A stretch of DNA of 64,000 nucleotides, from NCBI RefSeq assembly GCF_015101885.1, contig NZ_CP062941.1:5022001-5086000 (forward strand), given 5' to 3'. The notes under the pieces were generated by a model. The model did not search any database, was not told the DNA's origin, and was given only the letters and a program-made list of their open reading frames with translations. Each line of letters opens with the position of its first letter. Position 1 is the stretch's first letter. The stretch comes from Massilia litorea (GTDB taxonomy: Bacteria; Pseudomonadota; Gammaproteobacteria; Burkholderiales; Burkholderiaceae_D). Positions 43,149 to 54,879 of the stretch are shown piece by piece. The position numbers were made by a program, and so were the translations under genes.

Positions 43149-43943
43149 TCAGATTGCCGTGAACCCGCCATCCACCGACAACTCGTGCCCGGTCACGAAC
43201 GAGGCCTGCTCGGAACACAGCCACAGCACCGCGTTCGCGATCTCCGCCGGCTCGGCAAAGCGTCCCATCGGATGCGCGGCACGCAGCTTCTTTTCCATGG
43301 CCGGTTCGCGCCCGATGGCGCGCGCCAGCATCGGCGTGCGCACGGCGCCGGGGCACAGCGCGTTGATGCGGATGCCCTCTTTCGCGTGCTCGAGCGCGGC
43401 GCTCTTGGTGAGTCCGGCCAGCGCGTGCTTGCTGGCGGCGTAGACGCCCTGGGCCGGCGCCCCGACCAGTCCCAAAGCCGAGGACAGGTTGACGATCGCG
43501 CCGCTGCCCTGGCTCGTCATCTGGCGCAGCTGGTATTTCATCGACAGCCAGACGCCCTTGACGTTGACGTCCATGATGCGGTCGTAGACCTCTTCATCAA
43601 GCTCGGCCAGGATCGTCCCTTCTTCGGACAGGCCCGCGCTGTTGACCGCGCAGTCGAGGCGCCCGTAGTGGTGCACGGTCTTTTCGACCAGGGCCGCGAC
43701 CTCCTGCGCGCGCGTCACGTTGGCCGCAACGAACAGCGCCTTGCCGCCGTTCTCGACGATCATCGCCGCCGTCGAATGGCCGCCGTCAATGGCGATATCG
43801 GCCACGACCACCGATGCGCCGGCACGCCCGAAGGCCAGGGCCACCGCCCGGCCGATGCCGCTGGCGGCGCCCGTCACCAGCACGACCTTGCCGGCAAACG
43901 AGATCCCCGCCTGCACTTGCCCCTGCTCTTTCTTGCCCTTCAT
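43149..43943 (-). CDS. short-chain dehydrogenase/reductase
   Basis: 264 residues, classical SDR. Nucleotide site TGAASGIG (20-27), VVADI for cofactor choice (Asp favours NAD), NSAG, and the catalytic Ser (VNLSSALG) and Tyr-x-x-x-Lys (YAASK). The chain ends FVTGHELSVDGGFTAI as is normal. It oxidises or reduces a hydroxyl/keto substrate that cannot be deduced. GGGAG precedes ATG 43943. Confidence 0.92.
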   Translation of the reverse strand: MKGKKEQGQVQAGISFAGKVVLVTGAASGIGRAVALAFGRAGASVVVADIAIDGGHSTAAMIVENGGKALFVAANVTRAQEVAALVEKTVHHYGRLDCAVNSAGLSEEGTILAELDEEVYDRIMDVNVKGVWLSMKYQLRQMTSQGSGAIVNLSSALGLVGAPAQGVYAASKHALAGLTKSAALEHAKEGIRINALCPGAVRTPMLARAIGREPAMEKKLRAAHPMGRFAEPAEIANAVLWLCSEQASFVTGHELSVDGGFTAI

Positions 43944-44030
43944 GACACTACTCCCACCGCTAAATGATGCCGAAAGGCAACATTCTACCTTCCCGGCGCG
44001 GATTCACCAAATGGGTGCAGCGGCGCAGGC

Positions 44031-46790
<2,760 letters not shown>

Positions 46791-46919
46791 GTCATCCCGT
46801 CAGGTTCGTGCGCCGGCTACCGCGGCGCGCCAACGGCGATGGTAACAGATGGTCGGTTTCGATGATGCCGCCGCGCACTAGTTCGGTGCGCGGGTGTCTA
46901 CAACGGAAAGCGTGGGCTA

Positions 46920-47369
46920 TTAATGCCGGGCGCGTTTCTCATGGGCTTGCTGACTGCCGCTGATGCGCGACAGGTCTCCCATTTCCTCTGCCAGGAATTC
47001 GAGCAGGTCGTCGGCGCTGACGATGCCGGCGAGGCCGCCCTTGCGGTTCACCACCGGCACCCGGCGGATGCCCCGTACGCGCATGTGCTCGATGGTCTGG
47101 TAGACGTCGTCGTCTTCGCGGCAGGTCAGCAGGTCGTCGCTCATGATGTCGCCGACCAGCAGGCTTTCCGGATCGAGCCCGAGCGCGACGATGGAGACGA
47201 CGATGTCGCGGTCGGTGACGATGCCGGCGGGAATGGCTTCACCGTTGGCGCCGTCGACGACGATCAGGTCGCCCACGTGGTGCTTGCGCATCAGGAGCGC
47301 GGCGCCCTGCACGGTTTCGTCGCGCGTGCAGCTGATGGTCTGGACGGTGCAGATGTCGCTGATGTTCAT
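46920..47369 (-). CDS. CBS-domain pair protein
   Basis: 149 residues formed of two CBS motifs (Bateman module): TISCTRDETVQGAALLMRKHHVGDLIVVDG...PAGIVTDRDIVV and DLLTCREDDDVYQTIEHMRVRGIRRVPVVNRKGGLAGIVSADDLLEFL. Such free-standing modules bind adenine nucleotides and sense energy state. No effector domain is attached. Start ATG 47369. Confidence 0.9.
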   Translation of the reverse strand: MNISDICTVQTISCTRDETVQGAALLMRKHHVGDLIVVDGANGEAIPAGIVTDRDIVVSIVALGLDPESLLVGDIMSDDLLTCREDDDVYQTIEHMRVRGIRRVPVVNRKGGLAGIVSADDLLEFLAEEMGDLSRISGSQQAHEKRARH

Positions 47370-47420
47370 GGTAATTCTCCCTGCTGATCCTCAGGCTTGC
47401 GCCAGCACGATGCAGCGTTC

Positions 47421-47482
47421 CGCGTGGGCACGGAGTGCCCAGTGAACCCGTCATTGAGGCCATTGGCCTCAATGACCCCTAC
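47421..47482. repeat. intergenic palindromic repeat, composite copy d
   Basis: The left part is the family core CGCGTGGGCAC-GGA-GTGCCC; a second hairpin TCATTGAGGCC-ATT-GGCCTCAATGA (47451-47475) follows, then CCCCTACG. It looks like copy b with an extra perfect palindrome inserted before its right flank. Confidence 0.55.
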
Positions 47483-47544
47483 GAACCTCAAACTAATGCG
47501 GAAATTTGAAAGGCGCTTGATTTAGCTCAAACGCTTTGGGGAAC

Positions 47545-47892
47545 TTAAAGCTTCTTGTCGCCCGGCAGCTCGACGAAGCAGGCATCCACAACTTGCAGGT
47601 CGTTGTCTTTAGCAAAGTTGACAACAAAGTGGAAGGCCAGTGGTTCGGCTTTCTTGAGCGCGTTGTTGACGACCACGGCCTTCACGCCGTTGACCACGGT
47701 CGGATGGACGTAGGGCGAAAACTGGAGGTGGGCGTGGCGCCCGCCGCTGCCTTCGGGACGAAAACAGGACATGACCCCGCACAGGCGCTCCGCCCAGTCG
47801 CTGGGGCGGAACTGCTTGCCATTGCTTGTGAGGCCCAGGATGAAGAATTCGCCGACGGCGCCTTCGGTCCCGGTATGCGGTAACTCGGCCAT
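47545..47892 (-). CDS. DUF3579 family protein
   Basis: 115 residues. GEFFILGLTSNGKQFRPSDWAERLCGVMSCF and LAFHFVVNFAKDNDLQVVDACF are the defining segments of DUF3579, a family confined mainly to betaproteobacteria, of unknown role. The N-terminal nine or so residues are poorly conserved, so the start (47892) is not certain. The 277 bases upstream, to the CobD-like gene, show nothing else. Confidence 0.85.
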   Translation of the reverse strand: MAELPHTGTEGAVGEFFILGLTSNGKQFRPSDWAERLCGVMSCFRPEGSGGRHAHLQFSPYVHPTVVNGVKAVVVNNALKKAEPLAFHFVVNFAKDNDLQVVDACFVELPGDKKL

Positions 47893-48169
47893 AGTGCTGC
47901 TTGCTGATACAAGAATGCTGCGTGGAGGAGAGCCAGTATTATATCTTATAGAAGACTTGAGGACGAAGCTTGTCTCGACAACTTTCGGGCAGCACCAAAA
48001 CCACCACCTTGATTTGCGCTCTCAGTTGCGTTTACGCTGCTCAACGGGGCCTCGAGAAACCGTAGCGAGCGGAAGGAGTGTTGGTCGAGGAGCGGAGCTG
48101 TACAAGCGTACAGCGAGCACCGCAGACCGACAATCCGACGCGCAGTAGGTTTATCGAGGCCCCCTCACA

Positions 48170-49129
48170 TCAGCCGAGCCACACCATACTGGAGAGCAGG
48201 AGCAGGAGAATCATCCATAGTATCAGGGCGCGCCACACAAGTCCTACCGTGCTTTGCAGTGCGCGCAGGCTCGGTTCTTCGCCGGGCAGCACTTCGGTGT
48301 CGGCCTCGCTCAGGTCGACCAGGGCGGCGTCGACCGGCAGCAGTTGCGGTGCGTTCTCGTTCGGGGTACCCAGGCGCACGCCCATCGCGCCGCCGCCGGC
48401 GGCCAGGATGATGCCGCGCGACTCGTCGGCCCAGCGATTGGCGAAATTGCGCCAGGCGTAGATCGCATCCTCGAAATTGCCGACCACGGCAAAGGCGATC
48501 GCCGTCAGGCGCACCGGAATCCAGTCGATCCAGTAAAAGGCGCGTGCCGCGAACTGGCCGAAGGCTTCGTTGCGCATGTGCTCGGGTTCGTTCCAGGCGC
48601 GCGCCAGGTATTCGGAAACACGGTACAGCACGGCGCACGCGGGCCCGGCCGGCATGAGGAACCAGAAGAACACCCCGAACACGCTGCGGTGGGTGGTGAT
48701 GAGCGATTTTTCGACGGCGATGCGCGCGATCTCGGTGGCGTCCATGCCCACCGTGTCGATGCGCGCCCATTCGGCCAGCAGCACGCGCGCCGTGGTTTCG
48801 TCGCCGCTGTTCAGGGCCAGCTGGATCGAGGTGAAATAATGGCTGTAGTGGCGGAAACCGAGCGTCAGGTAGACGATGGCGACATTCCAGGCAAAGGCCA
48901 GGAAGACAAGGCCGAAGTATTGCAGCACCCAGTAGACGAGCGCGACCGGCACGACCAGCACTGCCATCATCAGGAACCAGCCCATGCGGCCGTTCTTCGG
49001 TTCGCCGGCATTGAACCAGCCTTCGATACGCATCGCCAGGCCCTTGATGCCGCCATAGACCTGGTTATCTGCGCGCAGCGGCTTCAGTTGCTCGATGATC
49101 AGTGCGCACAGAATGGAAAAAAATGTCAT
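48170..49129 (-). CDS. CobD/CbiB family membrane protein
   Basis: 319 residues, four to five membrane segments (first MTFFSILCALIIEQLKPL; LVVPVALVYWVLQYFGLVFL; last ALILWMILLLLLSSMVWL). The central section LNSGDETTARVLLAEW...EIARIAVEKSLITTHRSVFGVFFWFLMPAGPACAVLYR parallels CobD/CbiB adenosylcobinamide-phosphate synthase. No other cobalamin gene is nearby; many betaproteobacteria keep such a diverged paralogue (also compared with AmpE), so the cobalamin role is doubtful. Confidence 0.8.
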   Translation of the reverse strand: MTFFSILCALIIEQLKPLRADNQVYGGIKGLAMRIEGWFNAGEPKNGRMGWFLMMAVLVVPVALVYWVLQYFGLVFLAFAWNVAIVYLTLGFRHYSHYFTSIQLALNSGDETTARVLLAEWARIDTVGMDATEIARIAVEKSLITTHRSVFGVFFWFLMPAGPACAVLYRVSEYLARAWNEPEHMRNEAFGQFAARAFYWIDWIPVRLTAIAFAVVGNFEDAIYAWRNFANRWADESRGIILAAGGGAMGVRLGTPNENAPQLLPVDAALVDLSEADTEVLPGEEPSLRALQSTVGLVWRALILWMILLLLLSSMVWLG

Positions 49130-49219
49130 GCAAGTCCTTCTTTTGTTATGGCAATACCACGCTGCCCGCTACGATAGCGCAGGTGCCGGCCATAATCAAA
49201 TCGGGACTTGTAAGTATTA

Positions 49220-49897
49220 TTAAGCTCGCAAGTAATGGAACAGATTGCGCAGCATGCCGGCCGTTGCCCCCCAGATGAAGAAACGTTCATACGGCATGGC
49301 ATAGAAATGGCGCTTGCCCTCCCCGCCCGGCAGCTCGAAGGAGAGGCGCTGGTGGTGCATGCCGTTCATCAGGAAGGCGAGCGGCACCTCGAAGATTTCG
49401 GCCACCTCGTTCGGATCGGCCCTCAGCTCGAACGGCGGTTTCACGAGGGCGACCACGGGCGCGACGCGGTAGGCGCTGCCGGTGACGTAGTCGGGCAGGA
49501 CGCCGACGATGGAGATATGACGGCGGTGCAGTCCGATTTCCTCTTCCGACTCGCGCAGCGCGGTTTCGATCGGCGAGGAATCGAGTTCCTCGGCGCGGCC
49601 GCCGGGAAAGGCGATCTGGCCGGCATGGCTGCTCAGGTGGTCGGTGCGCAGGGTGAGCAGCACCGTCAGGCCCTCGGGACGCATCACCAGCGGCACCAGC
49701 ACGGCGGCGCGGCGCAGCTTGAAGCCCGGCGACATCCAGGACTCGTCCGGCGTTTCCGGCTCCCAGGCCAGGCGCGAGCGGGCGAAGCGGGCGCGCAGGT
49801 TTTCTACCGTCAGCAATGCGGGGTCGATGGCGGGCTCGCCGGCAATGGCGTCGACCGGCAGTTGGGTTGGATCCAGATGAATCTTAGCCAAAAGCAT
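49220..49897 (-). CDS. Nudix hydrolase, CoA pyrophosphatase type
   Basis: 225 residues. The Nudix box GGRAEELDSSPIETALRESEEEIGL fits GX5EX7REUXEEXGU and is preceded by SSHAGQIAFPGG, the extra signature of NudL-like CoA pyrophosphatases (PCD1 group), which split CoA to 4'-phosphopantetheine and 3',5'-ADP. AGGAGA precedes ATG 49897. It follows rplS with a strong terminator between. Confidence 0.88.
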   Translation of the reverse strand: MLLAKIHLDPTQLPVDAIAGEPAIDPALLTVENLRARFARSRLAWEPETPDESWMSPGFKLRRAAVLVPLVMRPEGLTVLLTLRTDHLSSHAGQIAFPGGRAEELDSSPIETALRESEEEIGLHRRHISIVGVLPDYVTGSAYRVAPVVALVKPPFELRADPNEVAEIFEVPLAFLMNGMHHQRLSFELPGGEGKRHFYAMPYERFFIWGATAGMLRNLFHYLRA

Positions 49898-49928
49898 TTC
49901 TCCTGGTCACTACAATGAGCGGATAAAG

Positions 49929-49956
49929 AAAAAGGCATCCCGGGGGATGCCTTTTT
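49929..49956. terminator. terminator of the rpsP-rimM-trmD-rplS operon
   Basis: AAAAAGGCATCCC-GG-GGGATGCCTTTTT, starting 17 bases after the rplS stop on the minus strand. Confidence 0.92.
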
Positions 49957-49973
49957 CCATTCCACAGACGCGA

Positions 49974-50360
49974 TTACTGAGCGGCTGGGGCGGTTGCGAC
50001 TTTGCGCTGTGGCAGCTTTTCTTTGATACGTGCCGACTTGCCCGAACGCTCACGCAGATAGTACAGCTTGGCGCGACGGACATCACCGCGGCGTTTCACT
50101 TCGATCGAAGCGATCAGCGGCGAGTACAGCTGGAACGTACGCTCGACACCTTCACCCGACGAGATCTTGCGAACGATGAAGTTCGAGTTCAGGCCGCGGT
50201 TACGACGCGAGATGACGACGCCTTCGTATGCCTGGGCGCGCTTGCGGGTGCCTTCGACGACGTTGACGTTGACGATCACGGTGTCGCCAGGTGCGAAATC
50301 AGGAATGGCGCGGCCGAGGCGCGCGATTTCTTCCTGCTCGAGTTGCTGAATCAGATTCAT
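49974..50360 (-). CDS. rplS: 50S ribosomal protein L19
   Basis: 128 residues. [81 protein letters not shown] is a full L19; it lies at the 30S-50S interface. The C-terminus has the usual short extra tail of betaproteobacteria. Last gene of its operon, with 128 bases between it and trmD. Confidence 0.98.
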   Translation of the reverse strand: MNLIQQLEQEEIARLGRAIPDFAPGDTVIVNVNVVEGTRKRAQAYEGVVISRRNRGLNSNFIVRKISSGEGVERTFQLYSPLIASIEVKRRGDVRRAKLYYLRERSGKSARIKEKLPQRKVATAPAAQ

Positions 50361-50488
50361 TTCTTATGACTCCATAAACCATCTTGCTGGCGCGCATTGA
50401 GACTGCTTGTCTCGCCCAGTAGAGGATGGGGTTGAACATACGAGCAACATGCCCGCATGTCTCGCACCAACTGGTGCATTTTCCGACC

Positions 50489-51247
50489 TTACTCCGCAGG
50501 ACGGAGCGAGGTCAAAAACTTTTCGTCGGCATTTGTCAGCTGGCCCGCTGCGCGCGCCTTGTCCAACAGTTCCGGCCGTTTCTTCATGGTCGCTTCCAGC
50601 ATGCGCTGGCGGCGCCATTTCGTAATCTCTGCGTGGTTCCCGCCCATCAGGACCGGCGGTACCGGTACGCCCTCATAGACATCGGGGCGGGTATAGTGCG
50701 GCGAATCGAGCAGGCCGTTGACGAAACTGTCTTCGACCGCCGAGGCATCATCGCCCAGTACACCGGGCAAGAGCCGCACCACTGCATCCATCAGGGCCAT
50801 CGCCGGCAATTCGCCGCCGGAGAGCACGAAGTCGCCGAGCGAAATTTCCTCGTCGACCATGCGGTCCAGCAGGCGCTGGTCGACCGCTTCGTAGCGGCCG
50901 CAGAGGACGACCAGGCCCGGCTCGTCCTTCAGCGCCATGACGCGTTCGTGCGTCAGCGGTTTGCCCTGCGGCGACATGAACACCACGCGCGGCGGCGGCA
51001 AGCCTTGTTCGACCTGGCGCGCCTTGGCCGCATTGATCGTCGCCTCGAGCGGCCTGGCCAGCATCACCATTCCGGGGCCGCCGCCATACGGGCGGTCATC
51101 CACGGTGCGGTGGCGGTCCGTCGTGAAATCGCGTGGATTCCACAAGGTCAGGCCCCAGCGTTCCTGCTCGAAGGCGCGGCGGGTCACGCCCGACTGCGTC
51201 AACGCGGTAAACATCTCGGGAAACAAGCTCACGACGTCAAATTGCAT
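50489..51247 (-). CDS. trmD: tRNA (guanine-N1)-methyltransferase
   Basis: 252 residues. SPOUT (trefoil-knot) methyltransferase that makes m1G37 in tRNAs with a G next to the anticodon, preventing frameshift. The SAM knot [36 protein letters not shown] and the tRNA-binding [12 protein letters not shown] are intact. GAGG before ATG 51247. In the standard order after rimM. Confidence 0.98.
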   Translation of the reverse strand: MQFDVVSLFPEMFTALTQSGVTRRAFEQERWGLTLWNPRDFTTDRHRTVDDRPYGGGPGMVMLARPLEATINAAKARQVEQGLPPPRVVFMSPQGKPLTHERVMALKDEPGLVVLCGRYEAVDQRLLDRMVDEEISLGDFVLSGGELPAMALMDAVVRLLPGVLGDDASAVEDSFVNGLLDSPHYTRPDVYEGVPVPPVLMGGNHAEITKWRRQRMLEATMKKRPELLDKARAAGQLTNADEKFLTSLRPAE

Positions 51248-51273
51248 CGGGACCTCGTCTCGACAAGACCGGG

Positions 51274-51828
51274 TTAATAATCCAGACCCCAGTCCAAAGT
51301 AATCTTGTTTGCCTTGAGTTCGACATGCTTGACGAACTGGTCCACAAACGGAACGAGGCGCTCGGGCGCCTTTTCCTTGCTGTCCTGCTCCGGCACGGGC
51401 TCGATACGCAGAATCGACTGCGGACCGTTGCTCATCATGTCGATGACCTTGCCGAGGGCTTCGCCCTGCAGGTTCACGACATCCATGCCGATCAGGTCGG
51501 ACCAGTAATACTCGTCTTCCTCAAGCGCGGGAAATTCAGCCCGCGATACCTGCACGGCGGCGCCCTTCAGCGCCTCCGCCGCATCGCGGCCCGCCATCCC
51601 GACGAGGGTGGCGACGACGTCGCCGCCATGCATCTTCGCGGTCCGCACGGTCACGGAACGCAGGCCCGGTTTGTCGAGCCACCAGGTTTTCACATTCATC
51701 AGCGCATCGGCATCCGTCGAGAACGGCGTGACGCGGATGGCGCCGGCGATGCCATAGGCACCGGCCACATACCCGACCTGGGTCAGGTCGTCAGGGGCTT
51801 GCACCCCGCTTGCAGCTGAATCGGTCAA
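51274..51828 (-). CDS. rimM: ribosome maturation factor RimM
   Basis: 184 residues. N-terminal RimM domain ([26 protein letters not shown]) and C-terminal PRC-barrel ([36 protein letters not shown]...[16 protein letters not shown]). It binds S19 and helps 30S head assembly. Starts 15 bases after rpsP. Confidence 0.97.
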   Translation of the reverse strand: MTDSAASGVQAPDDLTQVGYVAGAYGIAGAIRVTPFSTDADALMNVKTWWLDKPGLRSVTVRTAKMHGGDVVATLVGMAGRDAAEALKGAAVQVSRAEFPALEEDEYYWSDLIGMDVVNLQGEALGKVIDMMSNGPQSILRIEPVPEQDSKEKAPERLVPFVDQFVKHVELKANKITLDWGLDY

Positions 51829-51843
51829 ACCTGGAACCTTGCT

Positions 51844-52098
51844 TTAGGCAGCTGCGACTGGGGTCTGCTGAGCGACCAGGCGAGCGACGGTTGGCGACAG
51901 TTGTGCGCCAACGCCTTGCCAGTAGGCCAGACGGTCAGCGGTGATACGCAGGCCCACTTCGGCGCCCGAGGCCATCGGGTTGTAGAAACCGATGCGCTCG
52001 ATGAAACGGCCATCGCGACGGTTACGCGAATCGGTTGCAACGATGTTGAAGAACGGGCGCTTTTTTGCGCCGCCACGTGCCAAACGGATAACGACCAT
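51844..52098 (-). CDS. rpsP: 30S ribosomal protein S16
   Basis: 84 residues from ATG 52098: [42 protein letters not shown] and the rest of S16. The open frame to 52221 covers the promoter and is not used; GGAATT stands before 52098. First gene of the rpsP-rimM-trmD-rplS operon. Confidence 0.98.
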   Translation of the reverse strand: MVVIRLARGGAKKRPFFNIVATDSRNRRDGRFIERIGFYNPMASGAEVGLRITADRLAYWQGVGAQLSPTVARLVAQQTPVAAA

Positions 52099-52138
52099 AA
52101 TAATTCCAAAAAGTTGTACTGGACGGAGAAAGCCGACG

Positions 52139-52168
52139 ATTATAGCGCGCAATGCCAAAGAGCAGCAA
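52139..52168 (-). promoter_or_regulatory. promoter of the rpsP operon
   Basis: On the minus strand, TATAAT (52139-52144) with TTGCTG (52163-52168) and an 18-base spacer. It gives a short leader of about 35 bases to rpsP. Confidence 0.7.
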
Positions 52169-52382
52169 GCGATAATGGCAAGAGCGGACAACGAGCGCGC
52201 AATCCCGGCCGAATCGGGCATTATCCGCTATTTTTCGCCCGGCCGCCACCTGCCTGCCCGGCTCGGTCAACGCCAGCAACAAGTTGATACATGGCATTTA
52301 CATAAATTATGATGCTTTTGTCACGTTTATCAACGATACTCTGCCATTCGTGTAACACATCCGTTCATTCAACCGGCTTCGC

Positions 52383-52793
52383 ATGGCACACAAGAACAAG
52401 ACGCTCGCCACCGCGCTGGCGCTTTCCCTCGGCACGCTGGGGGCGCATCGCTTCTACCTGCATGGCGGCGTCGATCGCCTCGGCCTGCTGCACATCAGCA
52501 GCCTGCCGATTGCAGGGCTCATCTTCAGCCAGGCGAACGGGAGCAATCCCTTCTACGCGCTGCTGCCGCTCCTGATCTCCGCCATCGCCGCCTGTATCGA
52601 AGCGCTCGTCATCGGCCTCACGCCCGACGAGAAGTGGGACGCGCACTTCAATGCCGCAGCAAACACCCGTTCGAACTCGAACTGGATCCTCGCCGTGCTG
52701 CTGGTAGCCACCCTGTTCATCGGCGTGACGGTGCTGATCGCCACGATTTCGCGCCTGTTCGACCTGATGTACACCGGCGGCGCCTACGGCTGA
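52383..52793 (+). CDS. TM2-domain membrane protein
   Basis: 136 residues. N-terminal TM2 pattern KNKTLATALALSLGTLGAHRFYLHGGVDRLGLLH, two or three further hydrophobic helices (ALLPLLISAIAACIEALVIGL; WILAVLLVATLFIGVTVLIATI). TM2 proteins have no defined role in bacteria. Divergent from rpsP. Confidence 0.8.
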   Translation: MAHKNKTLATALALSLGTLGAHRFYLHGGVDRLGLLHISSLPIAGLIFSQANGSNPFYALLPLLISAIAACIEALVIGLTPDEKWDAHFNAAANTRSNSNWILAVLLVATLFIGVTVLIATISRLFDLMYTGGAYG

Positions 52794-52805
52794 ACGGGCC
52801 GCCAT

Positions 52806-52830
52806 GAAAAAAGCGGCCCGCAGGCCGCTT
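52806..52830 (-). terminator. terminator of the acyl-CoA dehydrogenase gene
   Basis: AAGCGGCC-CGCA-GGCCGCTT (52811-52830), with a run of T on the minus strand after it. Confidence 0.82.
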
Positions 52831-52852
52831 CGTCGAACGGAAACCGTCAGGC

Positions 52853-54643
52853 TCAGAACTGCTCGATGTCCAGCGCCAGCACGCCGGCGCTGCCGTCGAC
52901 GATGGCCGAGCGCAGGCCGCCTGCACCGGACAGGATGTGATCGGCGAAGAAGCGCGCGGTGGCGATTTTTGCGCGCAGGAAGGATGCATCGCCCTGCCCT
53001 GCATCGAGTTTCTGCTGCGCGACCAGGGCCGCGCGCGCCATTTGCCAGCCGCCGAGAACGATGCCGGCCAGCTTCAGGTACAGCACGGAACCCGCGAACA
53101 CGCCCTTGATGTCAGACTTCACGTTCGCCACGACGAAGTCGACGACTTCTTCCAGCGCCGCCGAGCCAAGCGCCAGCTGCGCGCGTATGGCAGCAAAATC
53201 GGCGCCCTGCACTTCCGCCAGCGCCGCCTCGGTCGCGCGCACCTGGGCGATGATCGATTTCGCCACCGCGCCGCCGTCGCGCACGGTCTTGCGGCCGACC
53301 AGGTCGTTCGCCTGGATCGCGGTCGTGCCTTCGTAGATGGTCAGGATCTTGGCGTCGCGGTAGTGCTGCGCCGCGCCGGTCTCTTCGATGAAGCCCATGC
53401 CGCCATGCACCTGCACGCCGTCGCGCGCGACGTTCTCGCTCATCTCGGTCGACCAGCCCTTGATGACCGGGACCAGGTATTCGTACACCGCGAGATTGGC
53501 TTTGCGGGTCGCTTCATCGGCGTGGTAGTGGGCGATGTCCGAGATGCCGGCGCCGACATAGGCCAGCGCACGTGCAGCCTCGGTCTGGGCGCGCATCGAC
53601 ATCAGCATGCGGCGCACGTCCGGGTGGTTGATGATGGCGACGGGACCGCTTGACCCGGCCAGGTCGCGCGACTGGATGCGGTCCTTGGCGAAGGCGACGG
53701 CCTGCTGGTAGGCGCGCTCGGCCAGGCCGATGCCCTGCATGCCGACGCCGAAGCGGGCCGCGTTCATCATGATGAACATGTATTCCAGGCCGCGGTTTTC
53801 TTCGCCGACCAGGGTGCCGATGGCGCCGCCGTTGTCGCCGAACTGCAGCACGGCGGTCGGGCTGGCCTTGATGCCGAGTTTATGTTCGATCGAAACGCAG
53901 TGCGCGTCGTTGCGCGCGCCCGGGGTGCCGTCTTCGTTGATCAGGAACTTCGGCACGATGAACAGCGAGATCCCCTTCACGCCCGGCGGCGCGTCCGGCG
54001 TGCGCGCCAGCACCAGGTGGATGATGTTCTCGGCCATGTCGTGCTCACCATAGGTGATGAAGATCTTGGTGCCGAAGATTTTATAGGTGCCGTCGCCCTG
54101 CGGCACGGCGCGCGTGCGCACGGCGGCCAGGTCCGAACCGGCTTGCGGCTCGGTCAGGTTCATGGTGCCGGTCCATTTGCCGGTGATGAGCGGCTCGAGG
54201 TACAGCGCTTTCTGTTCGTCTGAGCCTGCCGTCAGCAGCGCTTCGATGGCGCCGTCGGTGAGCAGCGCGACCAGTGCGAACGAAATCGAGGCGGCGTTCA
54301 GCATCTCGGTGCAGGGGGTGGCGACGAGCTTCGGCAAGCCCTGGCCGCCGAATTCCTGCGGGTGCTGCACGCCCTGCCAGCCGGATTCGCCGAAGGCCTG
54401 GAAGGCGACCTTGAAGCCGGCGGAGGTCGTGACCTGGCCGTCGTGCCAGAAGCTCGGCTCCTTGTCGCTCGGATGATTCAGCGGGGCGACGACTTCGCCG
54501 CAGAACTTCGCATTCTCTTCCAGCACCGCTTCGACGGTGTCGACGGTCGCATCTTCGCAGCCTGGCAGCTGGCTCACCTGCTGCAGGTTCGCCAGTTCGT
54601 TCAGGACGAACAGCATGTCTTTGATCGGGGCTTGGTAGCTCAC
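52853..54643 (-). CDS. acyl-CoA dehydrogenase, DmdC-like long subfamily
   Basis: 596 residues, longer than classical acyl-CoA dehydrogenases (about 380) because of an N-terminal helical domain and a C-terminal extra domain; this is the 3-methylmercaptopropionyl-CoA dehydrogenase (DmdC)-like group. FAD/acyl-CoA segments LTEPQAGSDLAAVRTRA, IFGTKIFITYGEHD and YRDAKILTIYEGTTAIQANDLVGRK are present. Electrons go to ETF, whose genes lie directly upstream on the same strand. Start is GTG 54643 behind GAGGAGA. The physiological substrate (fatty acyl or other) is not decidable. Confidence 0.92.
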   Translation of the reverse strand: MSYQAPIKDMLFVLNELANLQQVSQLPGCEDATVDTVEAVLEENAKFCGEVVAPLNHPSDKEPSFWHDGQVTTSAGFKVAFQAFGESGWQGVQHPQEFGGQGLPKLVATPCTEMLNAASISFALVALLTDGAIEALLTAGSDEQKALYLEPLITGKWTGTMNLTEPQAGSDLAAVRTRAVPQGDGTYKIFGTKIFITYGEHDMAENIIHLVLARTPDAPPGVKGISLFIVPKFLINEDGTPGARNDAHCVSIEHKLGIKASPTAVLQFGDNGGAIGTLVGEENRGLEYMFIMMNAARFGVGMQGIGLAERAYQQAVAFAKDRIQSRDLAGSSGPVAIINHPDVRRMLMSMRAQTEAARALAYVGAGISDIAHYHADEATRKANLAVYEYLVPVIKGWSTEMSENVARDGVQVHGGMGFIEETGAAQHYRDAKILTIYEGTTAIQANDLVGRKTVRDGGAVAKSIIAQVRATEAALAEVQGADFAAIRAQLALGSAALEEVVDFVVANVKSDIKGVFAGSVLYLKLAGIVLGGWQMARAALVAQQKLDAGQGDASFLRAKIATARFFADHILSGAGGLRSAIVDGSAGVLALDIEQF

Positions 54644-54766
54644 GATATCTCCTCAGATTTGGATGTAAAACAGGCCACGGCAGCCTGGCGTGATGCCGGA
54701 CCAGCGTGGCCTGTGTGTTCTTCTTGATTGGCTCCGGCCAAACGGATCGAATCGCATTCGGTAAAA

Positions 54767-54790
54767 CGCGTGGGCTCGAGAGCCCACCCT
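54767..54790. repeat. intergenic palindromic repeat, copy e
   Basis: CGC-GTGGGCTC-GA-GAGCCCAC-CCT, facing copy f 36 bases away in inverted orientation. Confidence 0.7.
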
Positions 54791-54825
54791 TCCTTACACG
54801 ACCGTCGTTGATAACCGATGCGCAC

Positions 54826-54853
54826 CGTAGGGTGGGCACTTGTGCCCACGCGG
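54826..54853. repeat. intergenic palindromic repeat, copy f
   Basis: CGTAGG-GTGGGCAC-TT-GTGCCCAC-GCGG. With copy e it forms an inverted pair between etfA and the acyl-CoA dehydrogenase gene. Confidence 0.7.
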
Positions 54854-54879
54854 TGATACGCAGCGGCCAACAATCAAAT

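Noticed and set aside
48170-49129. Cobalamin biosynthesis locus
   Set aside because: Only one diverged CobD-like protein is present and no other cob/cbi gene lies nearby.
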